Source: Trichobilharzia szidati | Taxonomy: Eukaryota > Platyhelminthes > Trematoda > Strigeidida > Schistosomatidae | Length of the DNA stretch: 64,000 nt | Assembly (NCBI GenBank): GCA_944472155.2 | Contig: OX235277.1 | Location: forward strand, 13,712,804 to 13,776,803 | Reading direction: 5' to 3' | Part shown: positions 1 to 11,800 of the stretch, piece by piece | Layout of the letters: each line of letters starts with the position of its first letter | Numbering within the stretch: position 1 is the stretch's first letter | Made by a program: the position numbers and the translations under genes | The notes under the pieces: generated by a model | Database searches by the model: none | The model's input: the letters and a program-made list of their open reading frames with translations, nothing else | What the model was told of the DNA's origin: nothing

Positions 1-335
1 AGCTATTTCTATCACATGTGAGAGAATGGTATCCTCTGTACCACTGTTATACAGTTTTTGTGCAATTTTTTCATAAATATATATGTATTTCATACACGAA
101 AATGCCTTCTTCAGGTGACTAGTGCACCTTAGGTCATTCGCTGATTATTAGTTAGTGGTGCTTAAGGTTTCACTTTGCCATAATAAAATACAAACACCAA
201 TATAAAGTCTAATCGAAAGTAAAACACAAATATTGGAAACTGAAATTTTTATGCATCAAACTGTCATTTACGGAACGCAGTATGAATCATAGGAAGTTTG
301 AAAACGTTGTATATAACAGTAGGTGGAAAAAGGCA
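1..335. other. 3' flank of gene A
   Basis: AT-rich downstream flank of gene A, homologous to 41470-41741 downstream of the C-prime remnant. No further coding sequence seen. Confidence 0.5.
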
Positions 336-418
336 TTAAGGAATGAGTAGAAAAAAGCCTAACAAATAAACGCATAAGCTGAGTATGAGGACTAGTTGTA
401 CACATAAAAACAATGTAC
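336..418 (-). CDS. Gene A last exon: C-terminal membrane helix and stop
   Basis: Acceptor TTGTTAATTTCAG ends at 419. Entering in phase 1 it encodes 26 residues starting TLFLCVQLVL and ending LLGFFLLIP, then TAA (336-338). Five copies of this exon exist in the window; four keep the frame and the stop position, and the copy at 41.8 kb is frameshifted. Confidence 0.82.
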
Positions 419-3400
419 CTGAAATTAACAAAATGTTCAGTATTACAACTGAGATATATACATTTATATATATCTATCAAAGTAATGAATATGAAGGAGG
501 TTATATATGACATGATTTTATAAAATGCCTATTTCCCCTCTCAGATTCATCCAGCGTTCTTCAGAACGTACTTTTATCCTTCCATATAATATGCAGTAGG
601 AAAATTTAAGCAAGAAATGTGCCAAAAGGATTCCTTATCACTTATTTAAATGACAAAAGAGCAATTTTGGATTATCAACGGCCTTCTAAGCTGTGTGCAG
701 GGTAAACGATCACTAAACAAATGTGATCTTGATCTTAGCTGTTCACATGTTGTACGCCGCAACAGTTTTTCATTAATAGAAACTGATATCGCTAATTTAA
801 GATAACAGAAACCACTGCGTTTAATAATTAAATCTTTCTGTCACTGGGCGTGTCTCGTTGTATTCGATTTGACAGTTCATTTCCACTTCTTTATATTCGA
901 TAGTCTACTTCTGATCCGTTCTTGAGGCATACAGAAATACCACCATTTGATTAAAGAAATTGATCTGGAATAATGCTCTCAAATTTAAAGCATGCATTAG
1001 AACATGACAACATAGCTCAATCTACGTCAGTTCTTTATTTTGACTTTCAGTATTCCATTTAAATCAGACATTACCTGACTGAAAGACTAAGGATAAATTT
1101 GCTTGTTCAGCCTGTTATAAATCTTAAGTGTAAAGAATTTATTACCAAACTAGGCACTCTACACCGAACGTATTACTCAGATTTTTATGACAGAAAATGT
1201 TTGCACAACTACAGGAGCCGTAAACGTTTGTCGGTCAAACTTTGCTATGAGTCTTTACAGGTGAGACTTCCACATTTTGTAGTCCCACTCATGTAACTGA
1301 AATTGATCAGAAATTTGCCTTGCTGTCAGAAAAGGAAAGTAGACGGAAGTTTTCACAAAGAATTTTGCAAACATTTTCATACTATTTTAGCTGGTGTTCT
1401 CTGAGTATTGATGACTGGAGTCAACCAAGGTTTTTGACAGCTTACAATCATTTGCGTCACTCTTCACCTAAATTTACATTAACTTTATTATGTTCCGTTC
1501 ATTAAACAAATTCAAACCCACCCAATTTTTCTAAAGTGAAAATGCGAAAATTTCTCAACACAATCATTTGATATAATTAAGGAATAATCATTTACTGAAA
1601 GAAAATCTTCTGGTTTTAAATAATCCTAAAGCTGATCAAGTTTTCAACTCCTCCGAAGAAAATGTATCGAAATAATAAGACATTATGATTAGGTAATAAG
1701 CTCAAAATTTAAAAACGCAAGGCTACTATTAGCCGAATCTTTAAAGGACACATTTCAGAAAACAAGTCTTGTATATTTAAATGTGAAAATAAAAGACACT
1801 CATCCTTCTTAAAAATATCAGACTGGAAAGTGACAGAATTCCTCAACAGTCGTACATATTTACTGCTCGCAAAGCCTTGCAGCCTGATATATTTCAGTTA
1901 CACCAATAAGCAATTTGCACTAAGTAAACAACTGTTCTGAACATCGCTATTTTTAATTCAATGTTAAATTCACTTACGGCCTTGCTCTTCTGTACAATTG
2001 GTCAACAAGTGTATTTTAAAGAGTCTTTCACATACACAGAAACCTGTTAAACAAATGGTTAGTTAAAGAATGCTTCGCTCTATACACTACGCTCTCTTAG
2101 CTCCGTTTTAGTGTGAGAAAAACCATTCTCAGCAATCCAAATATTGCTCTTCTGTAGATTATGTAGTATTTCTCGATAACGCTATTTTGTCCTGACCCAT
2201 CAAATATGTCACGTTATCATGCATAAATTAATTTATGTTAAAATAACCATGAAAGGCTATTCTACGATGAAATTTCTTAGTGAGGAGTGAAAAGCGGACT
2301 AAAGCAAATTTATAAACGTTTTGGATGTGAACGTTAAATCAGAATCTGTTAACAGATTTGAATTTTGATCCTGACTGAGGATTTGCCGGTTTTTTCTTCA
2401 TATATTTTCAGGATCCGCATCACATCATTTAAGTCTGACCACCAAACTTCATATATATATAATTAAGTTTAAAAGTACTATAGAGATATATCTAATCATC
2501 AGCTTTATATATCAAAATATATGTAGACCGTGATAACAGTCTTTCACTGCGACAAATAGACTGTGCAGACAAAACGGACACTGTTTCGATATTGACGTGT
2601 TGTAATAGGACAAAACAAATTTTACTATGCAGTCATCGGATAAACAAAATCGCAGGTATCAGTTGTCATGGTGTCATGTAACACTTTCATCAATTCTTGT
2701 TTAACTTATACTCATGTGCGAATGAGTGTAGGCTGTATGAACACACACACTCTTTTCACACTTAATGAAATATAAAGCTTCTCATGCGAATTTCAAATGA
2801 CTGCATTCAATTTATAACCTCAAAGAAAGCAATCAATAATCTCACCTTCAACAAAACGGGCTTCGTTATACTCTGTAATCGAATTCAAAAGTATTATCAA
2901 CATATTACTTTACTCCGAAATTCTGTTCCAATTAGGTAAGTGAATGAACTTGGTTCACAGTGTGTTAATTTCCTCAAATTGACATCTATTTCAAACATTG
3001 GAGTATGTGACTAATGAGTGTTAAGATATGATACCTAATATTGTCTGATCTAAACTCAACTCTAAAATATGGAAATGTTATACCTAAAGACATTATTTAA
3101 AATAAAGCCTATACAACCTCAATTCACGACAACAAAGTGTCCCTTCAGGTGTAGAAAGTACAGTTGTTTCCAACATAATGTGAAGAAAGAATGACAATTC
3201 CTGGCTAAGCGATTAAACTAGGTGTCAGGTGAGACATAATTTATAACTACTTGAAAACGCTACTTTGGGTTCAATTTTCATGCTAATGCATTTTCCTGAA
3301 AGTGTTGGCTCAACAATATTGACATTTGTCGTATTATTTCATTTTCAATTCCAAATTTGAATTGAGAACCGCGAAGGCAGCAAGATGAAAGACATGAAAC

Positions 3401-6400
3401 CAGGTATATGTGTACAAATATAATAGAACCTTGTAAATCCTACATCGATGATGATGCTTCCTGGAATAACGCATAAGAATCAACGCAGTTAATACTTACG
3501 CCCTGACACCACTGCAAAAATTGACCATTAGCTCTACAGTATACACTGCTCACTGATTCATGTAAAATAAATTAAAAGAATGAGAAGTAGTCCAGGGATA
3601 CGATTCGCATTGAGATTATCGAACATAAAATTTTTCGCAATACAGCTAGAGGTACATTAAAAGTTCAAACAGCATTGTCGAATTTACTAGCAGGTCTCAT
3701 GAGAAACAAATAGAGAGACTAGAAAAGGTATCCTGGAACAATTCCCATAACCACTTTAATTAGAGTACACAGTCAGCAGAAAATAATTCTACAATGCAAT
3801 CCGCAGGAGAAACGAAAGCCTTCTGGAAGCTTGTCAGTCAGTGTGCCTTCTTCCAGTAAACGCGGGATGTCCACACTATATTTGGCGCTGAAAAATATGC
3901 TTAAACTGGTAAACAAATGACAAGATGTGATACAGAAGTGTTAGAAATCTGTGACAGCATATTGAGTGGAATCAAAGTCTAGGAATTGATAACCAGAGAG
4001 TCAGTAATCCACCATGGTCATCTAGACGATAATAACAAACATGTTGAGGGAGTGGCTTTCATGATATCACAAAAATAATCGGATGTTCTCACGCAACGAT
4101 AATCAAATTTACCTGTAACTTGATAACAAGATTCAACAATAAACGGGGGAAAGTTACAATTAGACAAAGAGACACGTCAACAAACAACACAGATCAGAAG
4201 GAGAAAAGAGGAGCTCTTTGAACAAGTATGAACAATATTGGACAATATCTCGGATGAATAGTTACATCCAAATTGTAATAGGTGATTTGAATGAAAGGCG
4301 GATAAGTGAAAAACAATGCATAATAACAATTCACCATGGATTGAGAAGCACTTCCCTGGTGAAATGAATGGCTTTGTAGACTCCCTTGAGATATTCCGAG
4401 TCTGTAATAATTTGGTGATTGGTGTCACAAGATGTGAGTTCTGCCAGATGAACACAGAAAACTTCAGATGAACTTCATCTCAATTTAACCGCGATCAAGT
4501 GGACAAAACATGGAAAAGAGAAGCAGACGTGGGATAAAAACAGTTTCTGATGTGAAAGACCTTTGACAAAATAAATGATGGCACCAAGCCATGAAAAGTG
4601 GAAGTCTTGAAAGCCATTCAGTATTAAGCAGAAAAGCAAGAGGAATGGATTGCATTTCTTGCAGAAGCACTGAAGCGGACCTTGGGATAACAGCAAACAC
4701 CACTCGCCACTTGTTCATACGTCGTGGCGGAGATGAAAAGAAGGCACCTGGTGATCGGAAGTATGACTACCGTCTCAAAGTATCAAAGAAGAACAACTTG
4801 AAACTATATAACAACTACCACACAACCTAGCTTCTCTCCACCTCAAACAAATATCAGACCGTCCCATCAGGAATAGATTGAAATATCTCTGGATGAAGGA
4901 TTTCATGAGGAACAAGGTCAGCACTGTGAGTTATAATTCTGAAATTATTTGCGAAATTCACTCAGCAGCTATAAGATGATGTTACATATTCAAAAGTTTA
5001 AATGTACCTGTATACTGGAAACGTTTGAATTCCACAGAGGCATATCTACACATATTTCCTACTTCATAAAATCGTTTTCAAGAACAAGTGGGACTTTAAA
5101 CTTACTTAGGTCTTTACCTGCAAACATTTTGTTTTGTTACAAAGTAAGTATAACTTGCTGATATATCTCACGTAAATTGAACAAAGTGAATGATATTATC
5201 ACATCAGCCAATATTATGAGATCATGACAGGATATTTTAGATTCCTCTCCTTGAACAGAAATGAATAAATAGTTTTGAAAGTCTTACAATTCCTGCATAA
5301 ATTGATTCATAATAGTCGGTCAGTTAGGCCAAGTTATTCCAAGAATGTGTGTGTAAATAATTCTTTGACAACCAATTTACACTGGAAGAAAACGTCGATG
5401 CAATGCGATTCCTGAACTCACCTTACCAATATTATTTTTACCAGTATCACCTGAGTTATATCACATTTTCACATAAGTTGTTTTCTGAAATAAATCACTA
5501 CCTGTATATCAATTATGTGATAACGATTGGACAAGTTTGACCCACTATCTGACAATTGTTAGATCACTAAATTCGATGCTGTAAACTGATATCCCCATGT
5601 GTTATTTACTTTATTAGCATCCTAGTGAAGTTATTCGTCCCAGGACAATCACCTAAGGTGCTCATTTTAGACTATGAAAAGGATATTTATCAAAAATGTA
5701 CTCTTATGTGGAATATAGTGGTTCTTAAAATCTTCTCCATGAATGAATGTAAATAATACTCACTTTTCACTATTATAGTAAATAGATACACACTGACTGT
5801 TGTTTTTACTATTATGTGCAAAGTTAAATTGAAGAACGAATAGTGGTTCATGACAGGCATTATTTTCCCTTTAGAATGAGAGATGAATACGGAATCTAAA
5901 CAGATTTGACAGTCAGGATGACTAGAAACTTTTTTGCTTTGATTTAAAGTGCATTCATCACATAGATGTTACCTGCAATGCCATAATTGAAAGCTTCCGT
6001 ATTTGTGGTTTACAGAGTCTTTTTTCATGACCTTCCTACCTAACGATCACGTTCACTTTAAACTAATTTCATAAACAGAATAAATTAAAAATTAAAAAAT
6101 ATCTCAAATATGTCTTTTTGAATTTAATACTTTGGTTCTGAAGTATGTTCAGTTTAAAAAGTAATGCTACTGTCATCAATTTAAGAGGTATACGGATATC
6201 AGAAATAATTAAAGTTATATAGTACTGATTATAGAAATAATTAGAGGAATTCGGAATATTCAAGTCTTGCATGTATCTATTGATTTTATCAGCTACCACT
6301 CGTCAAACGTATATTTCAGTTGCTTTTTCATCAAAAAATGTCATCATTAGCTGTGAATCTAAATTCAAACTATACACTGAACGCAAGTAATTTTTTGTAG

Positions 6401-7616
6401 AAATAAGCGGATTCCTCGAAATTACGTTCAACTCGAGAATGGAATTGAAACATGCGATAGTTAAATACATATTTATGATACGATTTCTATGAGAATTCCA
6501 ATGTCTAGATCACGTAACTGACATATATTCTGTGAGAAGGGAAGGCCGAAAATTCATATCAGAGGAAATCATCCTGAAACTGCTATGGCTACGAATCATA
6601 ATCTGAAAGTGAGTGACGGAAAAAATGTAATCAAGCAGTCAGTGGAATATGCAGAAATGACCGTTTGTTTTCAACATCAAATCTGAGAAACCCGAATGAA
6701 TCTTACATTGATCTATATAGAAATAAAAAACGGGAGGCTATAGAATTTCTAAACTGCAGTTAAAATTATGCTCATCCAACCTACTGTTTTACTGCATCTT
6801 CAATAAAAGAAAGTAAGTGATATTAAACTAATTTATTGTTATTCAGTAGACTGTCTTCTGTCTGGAGAAACATTCACTGGAAGTATATCGAATCCTCATT
6901 ATTAGATCTTCGTTATTTTATCAAATATCTAAGAAAACAAGATGCTTCTTAATACAACTGGAAGTTTCCACTGGTATTCTAGACAAGATAGATATTATCA
7001 ATAATAAACACTTAGTTTCTCCTAGGTCTTCACTATTGTAACACAATTAGGAAGCGTTTATACCTACCTAAAGGATCTTTTGATTATTTCTTCTTGTTTC
7101 ATTATCTGGTAAACGACATGATTATAACCATAACCAATTTCTTTTTTGTGAGATAAACTGAATGTGCACATATATACGAAATAACCTATATACGATTTTA
7201 CATCTTAGGAAATCAATTCGCCGGGAAAACAGACTCTTTGCTAAATTTTGATGATGTTGATTACTAATTACCTGAATGATTAATTTACCAAAATCCCCTA
7301 GCTCATTGGTCATCATGTTCTAATTTAATAATTTGCATGAATAACAATTTCAATGAAACTTACAAAAACCTGGTATATACAAGGAGAATAAGAGTTGCAG
7401 AAATCAATGAGAAAAAATGCATCCTTAAAAGTGAAATACATTGTGTTTAGCTTCTTTATTTCTAATTCAAGCACTTATGTTTAAGCGTGATCAAATGATT
7501 TAATATTACACTGGTTTCACATTATCACAAATGGAAGGCAGAATGAACTCACCTGCATTAGCCGTTTTGGAAATAAATGCAATGTTTAGTAAAAACAAAA
7601 AAGAACGAATGCGCAT
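336..7616 (-). CDS. Micro-exon gene A (MEG-like), complete, 10 coding exons
   Basis: Predicted 78-residue secretory-pathway protein, read from 7616 down to the stop at 336-338. Exon lengths in order are 64, 6, 6, 6, 9, 12, 12, 27, 12 and 83 nt. All introns are phase 1, so any micro-exon can be skipped without frameshift. Residues 1-21 form a signal peptide ending SKTANA. The middle starts GFYQLK and includes a SGQYNEAR segment rich in polar and acidic residues. The last 26 residues are almost all Leu/Ile/Val/Phe/Cys/Tyr, a likely membrane helix. Introns are 183-1594 nt. The architecture (signal-peptide exon, chain of symmetric tiny exons) is that of schistosome micro-exon genes, which encode variable secreted or surface proteins. 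I cannot assign a numbered MEG family. Splice sites are inferred from consensus and from conservation with gene C (same exon lengths) and gene B. More micro-exons may exist. Confidence 0.8.
1075..1086 (-). other. Candidate optional 12-nt micro-exon of gene A
   Basis: Between exon 9 and the last exon: CCTTAG|TCTTTCAGTCAG|GTAATG on the minus strand. It is in phase 1 and open. The same site exists at 42541 and 48166 but is not recognisable in gene B near 14.5 kb. The donor is weak, so it is left out of the main model. Confidence 0.3.
1978..1989 (-). CDS. Gene A exon 9: 12-nt micro-exon
   Basis: TTGTACAG|AAGAGCAAGGCC|GTAAGTG on the minus strand. Homologues at 15317 (B), 49195 (C) and 43559 (remnant C-prime). 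Adds E Q G. Confidence 0.8.
2846..2872 (-). CDS. Gene A exon 8: 27-nt micro-exon
   Basis: Acceptor GATTACAG, donor GTGAGATT, 27 nt encoding YNEARFVE in phase 1. Same length in B (16626) and C (49950), with a Y-[NT]-E-x-R pattern conserved in all three. Longest internal exon of the gene. Confidence 0.82.
3500..3511 (-). CDS. Gene A exon 7: 12-nt micro-exon
   Basis: TTTTTGCAG|TGGTGTCAGGGC|GTAAGT on the minus strand; gene C has TGATGTCAGGGC at 50605. Adds V S G. Confidence 0.78.
5106..5117 (-). CDS. Gene A exon 6: 12-nt micro-exon
   Basis: TTTGCAG|GTAAAGACCTAA|GTAAGTTT on the minus strand. Positional homologues at 52167 (C) and 17912 (B). The CTAA|A junction reads through in phase 1 (K D L M). 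Confidence 0.75.
   Translation of the reverse strand, partial: VKT
5442..5450 (-). CDS. Gene A exon 5: 9-nt micro-exon (donor uncertain)
   Basis: AACTCAG|GTGATACTG|GTAAAAAT on the minus strand; the same nine bases occur in C. Only this donor keeps phase 1 in both copies. A stronger-looking GTGAGTTC lies 20 nt further on, but using it gives 29 nt and breaks the frame. Confidence 0.55.
5764..5769 (-). CDS. Gene A exon 4: 6-nt micro-exon
   Basis: TATAATAG|TGAAAA|GTGAGTATT on the minus strand. Homologous exon in C (52810) and B (19598). Adds L K. Confidence 0.72.
6707..6712 (-). CDS. Gene A exon 3: 6-nt micro-exon
   Basis: TATATAG|ATCAAT|GTAAGATT on the minus strand. Matching 6-nt exons with the same TAG acceptor type in B (22048) and C (53798). 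Adds Y Q. Confidence 0.75.
7364..7369 (-). CDS. Gene A exon 2: 6-nt micro-exon
   Basis: ACCAG|GTTTTT|GTAAGTTT on the minus strand. Homologous 6-nt exons at 23075 (B) and 54695 (C). Adds G F in phase 1. Confidence 0.8.
7553..7616 (-). CDS. Gene A exon 1: signal peptide
   Basis: ATG at 7616-7614, 21 codons (MRIRSFLFLL then NIAFISKTANA) plus one base, followed by the donor GTGAGTTC. Basic start, hydrophobic core and small residues before the exon end fit a cleavable signal peptide. Same length (64 nt) and phase in B and C. Confidence 0.85.
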
Positions 7617-7658
7617 TTCTCTGTAGTTGTTCACTAAACAGTCAAGGATATTCACTGA

Positions 7659-7666
7659 CTTATATA
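7659..7666 (-). promoter_or_regulatory. TATA box of gene A
   Basis: The minus strand reads TATATAAG here, about 45 nt before the gene A start codon. The same octamer lies at the same distance in genes B and C. Conservation with gene C runs through the short leader (CAACTACAGAGAAATG). Confidence 0.7.
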
Positions 7667-8650
7667 CTCCAATATCCGAAACCTAGACAAACCAGTTTCT
7701 ATACACTAACAGTGAAACCATATCTTACGTTAAACTAGTAATCCATGAATGCAGACAGTCACAAAACTACGCTTGCATGTATAAGACAAACTAGATTGTG
7801 GCTTGACTGATGATGTCATGTAAAAGTCTGTTTGTCTGAGCGATAAATGTGCTTGCTTTTTGAAGAAATCGAAAGAAATTAACAGTCAACCAAAGATTTT
7901 GAGAAGTCGAATGTTAACTGAAAACAGCTCTTGGGCAATAACCTTGTGAACGACTCTGATAATAGATATGTCTCGTAATGCTTATGTTGACACAATTCTT
8001 ATCACTTTGAATATACTAACGACAAACTTCACCTTGACTGGTGAGTTGAACCTTGATAAGCGCAGAATTATTGAAAATATCTGGTATTTCTTTTGTCAGA
8101 TTTCGGTCACTCATGTTTGCGATTCCACTAAAAATCAAATAAAAATGGTGCGTTGAAATATTTTTTAGTGCTTGGATAAACGTTGAGCGGCTGACTGATT
8201 ATTTCAAATATCATCTACATGAAACGAAGCCAAAATGCCAAATTTAGCTGAATAACAATGGTTTCTTGACTTATTTGCATGGAATAAATACATTAATATT
8301 GGAACTGAACACATTTGCTCGATTCATCCATACTTCGAAAGAATTGAGAATCAGGTAGCCAGATTATTCCCTACAATATTAAACTAGATGACTGAAACCA
8401 TATTTGTAAGGTAATAACAAAACCGAGAGGTGATCTGATGTTCATGACACTTTTCAACATTTAATTTATTCCAGTGAAGCTATCAAACATCACAGTATCA
8501 TTAATGCCTACATATGCACACCTGGTTATTATTCATTGTTATTCGCTCAATTATCTGCACTCTGAATATGTTTATGAATTGTTTCAAAATGTCTTCTAGT
8601 CCCTCTAAATGTTTCTTATGTTGGCAATTCTTAATGGTTAAATTGTATTT
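7667..8650. other. 5' flank of gene A, shared with genes B and C
   Basis: About 400 bp upstream of gene A (to about 8.1 kb) aligns with the flanks of gene B (24751-25160) and gene C (55043 onward), including a conserved GCAGACAG...CACAAAACTA block near 7.75 kb. With C the homology continues to the RTE tail at 8.65 kb. A shared proximal promoter is likely. The 62-codon plus-strand ORF at 7968 is not preserved in C and is not called. Confidence 0.5.
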
Positions 8651-8651
8651 G

Positions 8652-8838
8652 ATTATTATAATGTTATTATTATTGTTTCTTTTAATTCTAAGAGGAACAT
8701 ACAGATTCAGCGGTGCGTCTCCATCGCCTTCAGTTCTGTGCTATCGTTTTCACATGGCTTTAAGTCTGTCCACACGCTTTAATCTCCTCTTCACATTACC
8801 TCCTCCAAGTCACCCTTAAACGACAAACTCGCCGCTGA
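8652..8838 (-). mobile_element. RTE-type retrotransposon, 3' end fragment
   Basis: Minus-strand 3' terminus with an ATT/AAT-type tail at 8652-8675, matching the 3' end of the element at 56058 over about 180 bp. It lies at the corresponding place upstream of gene A as that element does upstream of gene C, so it is one insertion shared by descent. The rest of the element is absent here. Confidence 0.6.
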
Positions 8839-8839
8839 C

Positions 8840-11800
8840 GAGTTCCAACTAGCACAAAACCTAGGTGCAAGGCTTCCTGCCGATTGCTTCCAACCATCTA
8901 ATATCATCACAAACAATGGAGCATCATTGTTTTGCGAAATCCTATGCCAGATATTTAATCCTGGTAATCTGATATCTATAGAGAATTCATTGTAAGTTAT
9001 GTACAAATTCACAAGAAGCCTCCTTGAAACGGTATATTGATATGTTCTGTGCATAGCTGGAGCCTTGATCATTAACATGAAAAACCGTAATTTAAATTCA
9101 TTAATTCTTCATTCCGCTGGATTTTGAATGTGCAAATGTGGTTACGTTGGATGAACAAAGAGAAGGACATAATTCTGATTTCCTGACCATCAATAGACCA
9201 AATTTCTCAAATCGCTCCAACGTTTTCGACACAATTTCTATAAAATGTCTGAAAACCAATTTCTTCTTTCAGAAGGGAATTTTTTATCAGTGTTTCCGCA
9301 CCCTGGTTACTGAATGTCTTTATTCTTTCTCTCGTTAAATAAATAAACCTTTCGGTTGTCTCCTGTTTCTATGATTTGAGTGAATAATGGTAACATCTTG
9401 TTTCTGCACGTTTTGGAGAATTACACTCAATAACATCATTTTTGCAACTAAACTTTTGCACACTTTGTTAACGCCCTTCATAAAACATTTTTATACCTGT
9501 TTCTGTACTCTTTCCTGTAACACCTAATTCTTCTAGATGTCCGTTCTTATTTCGAAACCTCGAGTTCGAGCTTAGTATTCTTCCCTACTAAAGTTATTAT
9601 TCGACTAACAATCACTATTTTGAAATATTCTGGTGATGTAACTGTTGTTATTAACAAATATACTTTTATGTTTCTGCCATGTTTCAGGAAACAGACATAC
9701 CCACACATGGGAAAATAATTAAACATGACTTCAGCTGTACAGCTGAGTGAATGAATTCTCCAAAAAGTGTTTCTTCGATTAACTGTTAGTTTTCATTTCC
9801 ATGTGTATATGTTTATTTTGCATTTTATCAGAAATCATAACTGGAACATCTCACGAACGACGATTTAATTAATTAGTATCTGTAACTGACGAAAGCTTCT
9901 GTCATTTCTGCTATTGAGTTTTATAACTGTTCTCCCCAGCTCAAAATTTTATTTGGCTTTGTGGCATGAAGGCATTTTTCAAGTGCTACATTTTTCATAG
10001 ATGGCTCACTACATAAATGCCCAATGCAAATGACATGTATTATGAGAAATATGAATACTGGTAGCTTTTCTACACACAAGTTTTCAAAATTCTACGTTCC
10101 GAACACGCAGCGAAAACACAACTAGAATCTGTGGATGCGCTCTGATGAGACTGAAATATTTACCATGTATAAAGAAATAGCATTGAGACATGCATACATA
10201 AACTTATGAAATGAAACAAGAGGCACTTCCGACTAGTGAACTTCTGTTCCTATGACAAATCAAGCTTTTGTGATCGGCTTTTGATCAAAGATGTCTGTGT
10301 TTATTCATATAATGAGAGCGCGTCTTATCTTACTCCAACATATCCAAACTATATTTTGTGTGCCGCAAGAAACACTATGCGAACTCCTAAGCCTGTGAAA
10401 TCACAAGAAAATGAATTGAAACTGACTAATCTGGTGAGTCAAACGCCACTCTAATTTGTATACCACATATTGCAAAAATTAAACTGATGACTCTTCCGCA
10501 TTACATATTGACGACTCAATCCACCAGCGGTCGCAAATAGTACCTTTCATATACGATGCTTACGTCGTCGATCTTTCGCCCATTCGGCTCGGAAATGAAC
10601 TCTGACTTTGTGAATCCAAGATAAGCGTCCACCACCAATCAATGTCGTTGCTGGTAATCCACTATCGAAAACCTCCCAGAGAATGTGATTGAAATGTCGA
10701 ATTCCGCATCACAAACTGATATCATGACTCAACAATATATGCTATAAAACCTAACAAAATTAGTTATCTTTAACTTTACAAGAGATGATATTTTTTGTAT
10801 CAGGTAGGCTTTGACTGCTTCATACCAGTGAACACGATTGCATGTTATCTACACATGCAAGACTGCTGAGATATGACAAAATTTTTTCTTGCTTGGATGT
10901 GATGTGAACACATGAATCAGTGCGAAGCAAGAAATGAATTCAGGCCCTTTAGAACAGCATGAATTCCAAAGAGAATAATTTTGTTTCATATAACCTCAAG
11001 TGATACATTTGTGACTTTTTACTTTAGAATCGATACAACTAAAATATTGAATAAGGAATTTTATGTTACTATGAGCTTTATCAAATCAATGTTTCGTTTT
11101 ATTTAAAAAATGAGAAATAAATTGTAGTCTCTGAGCATAATCTTGATTAAATCTAGTGTATATGCTGTGAGCACACAGTTTCGGTAAACAAATAATTTCT
11201 CATCGTCTTGCATCAAGTCAAACTAAATGGTAATCTGTTCCATTATGGTTCAATATTTCATGATTTTCAATTAAAACAGCATATATATATCATTGACTTG
11301 ACATATATTTTATAAAAAATGGAACGAGATGTGAAACGGTATAATTTTCAAGGTTTGTGAGTAAGAACACTGTTGGCAACATAGGTATTTTCGTTCAAAA
11401 TCAGACTGTCACACTTTTAAAGTTTGCATGTAACTTCTGTTCTAAAGAAAAAACTTTGTAAAAACTTTCACATCTAGTAGTTACAGAAACGTCTCATTGT
11501 TTAATTTGTTTATGGAAATGAACACTTCCATTTGCAAATATTTTGAATGCTATCGTTTTTTGGTTATAATATGGTCGATGAGTACCTGTAGTTAGTTAAC
11601 TCATGATGGCGCATTAGGTTTATCAGTTCGACTGGAGTGTGGATGAATGCTGAATTGTATAACCTGAACACTCTCACTTGACTGGCGAGTATTCTACCAA
11701 TGTTGCGAAATCGACTTATTCTACCTTCAGAGAATTACTTACAATTTAATGAATCCATCAGTTGTCTTGTGCTTTAGACTCATAACGCAAACATTACTTT

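Noticed and set aside
268..513. 81-codon ORF overlapping the gene A last exon
   Set aside because: It reads the last exon in a different frame from the conserved helix. The phase-1 frame with the stop at 336 is the one kept in four copies.
1099..1296. Plus-strand ORF of 65 codons with a homologue at 42565-42762
   Set aside because: The similarity comes from duplication of the last intron of the minus-strand MEG genes. The frame is broken in the 48.2-kb copy and has no counterpart in gene B.
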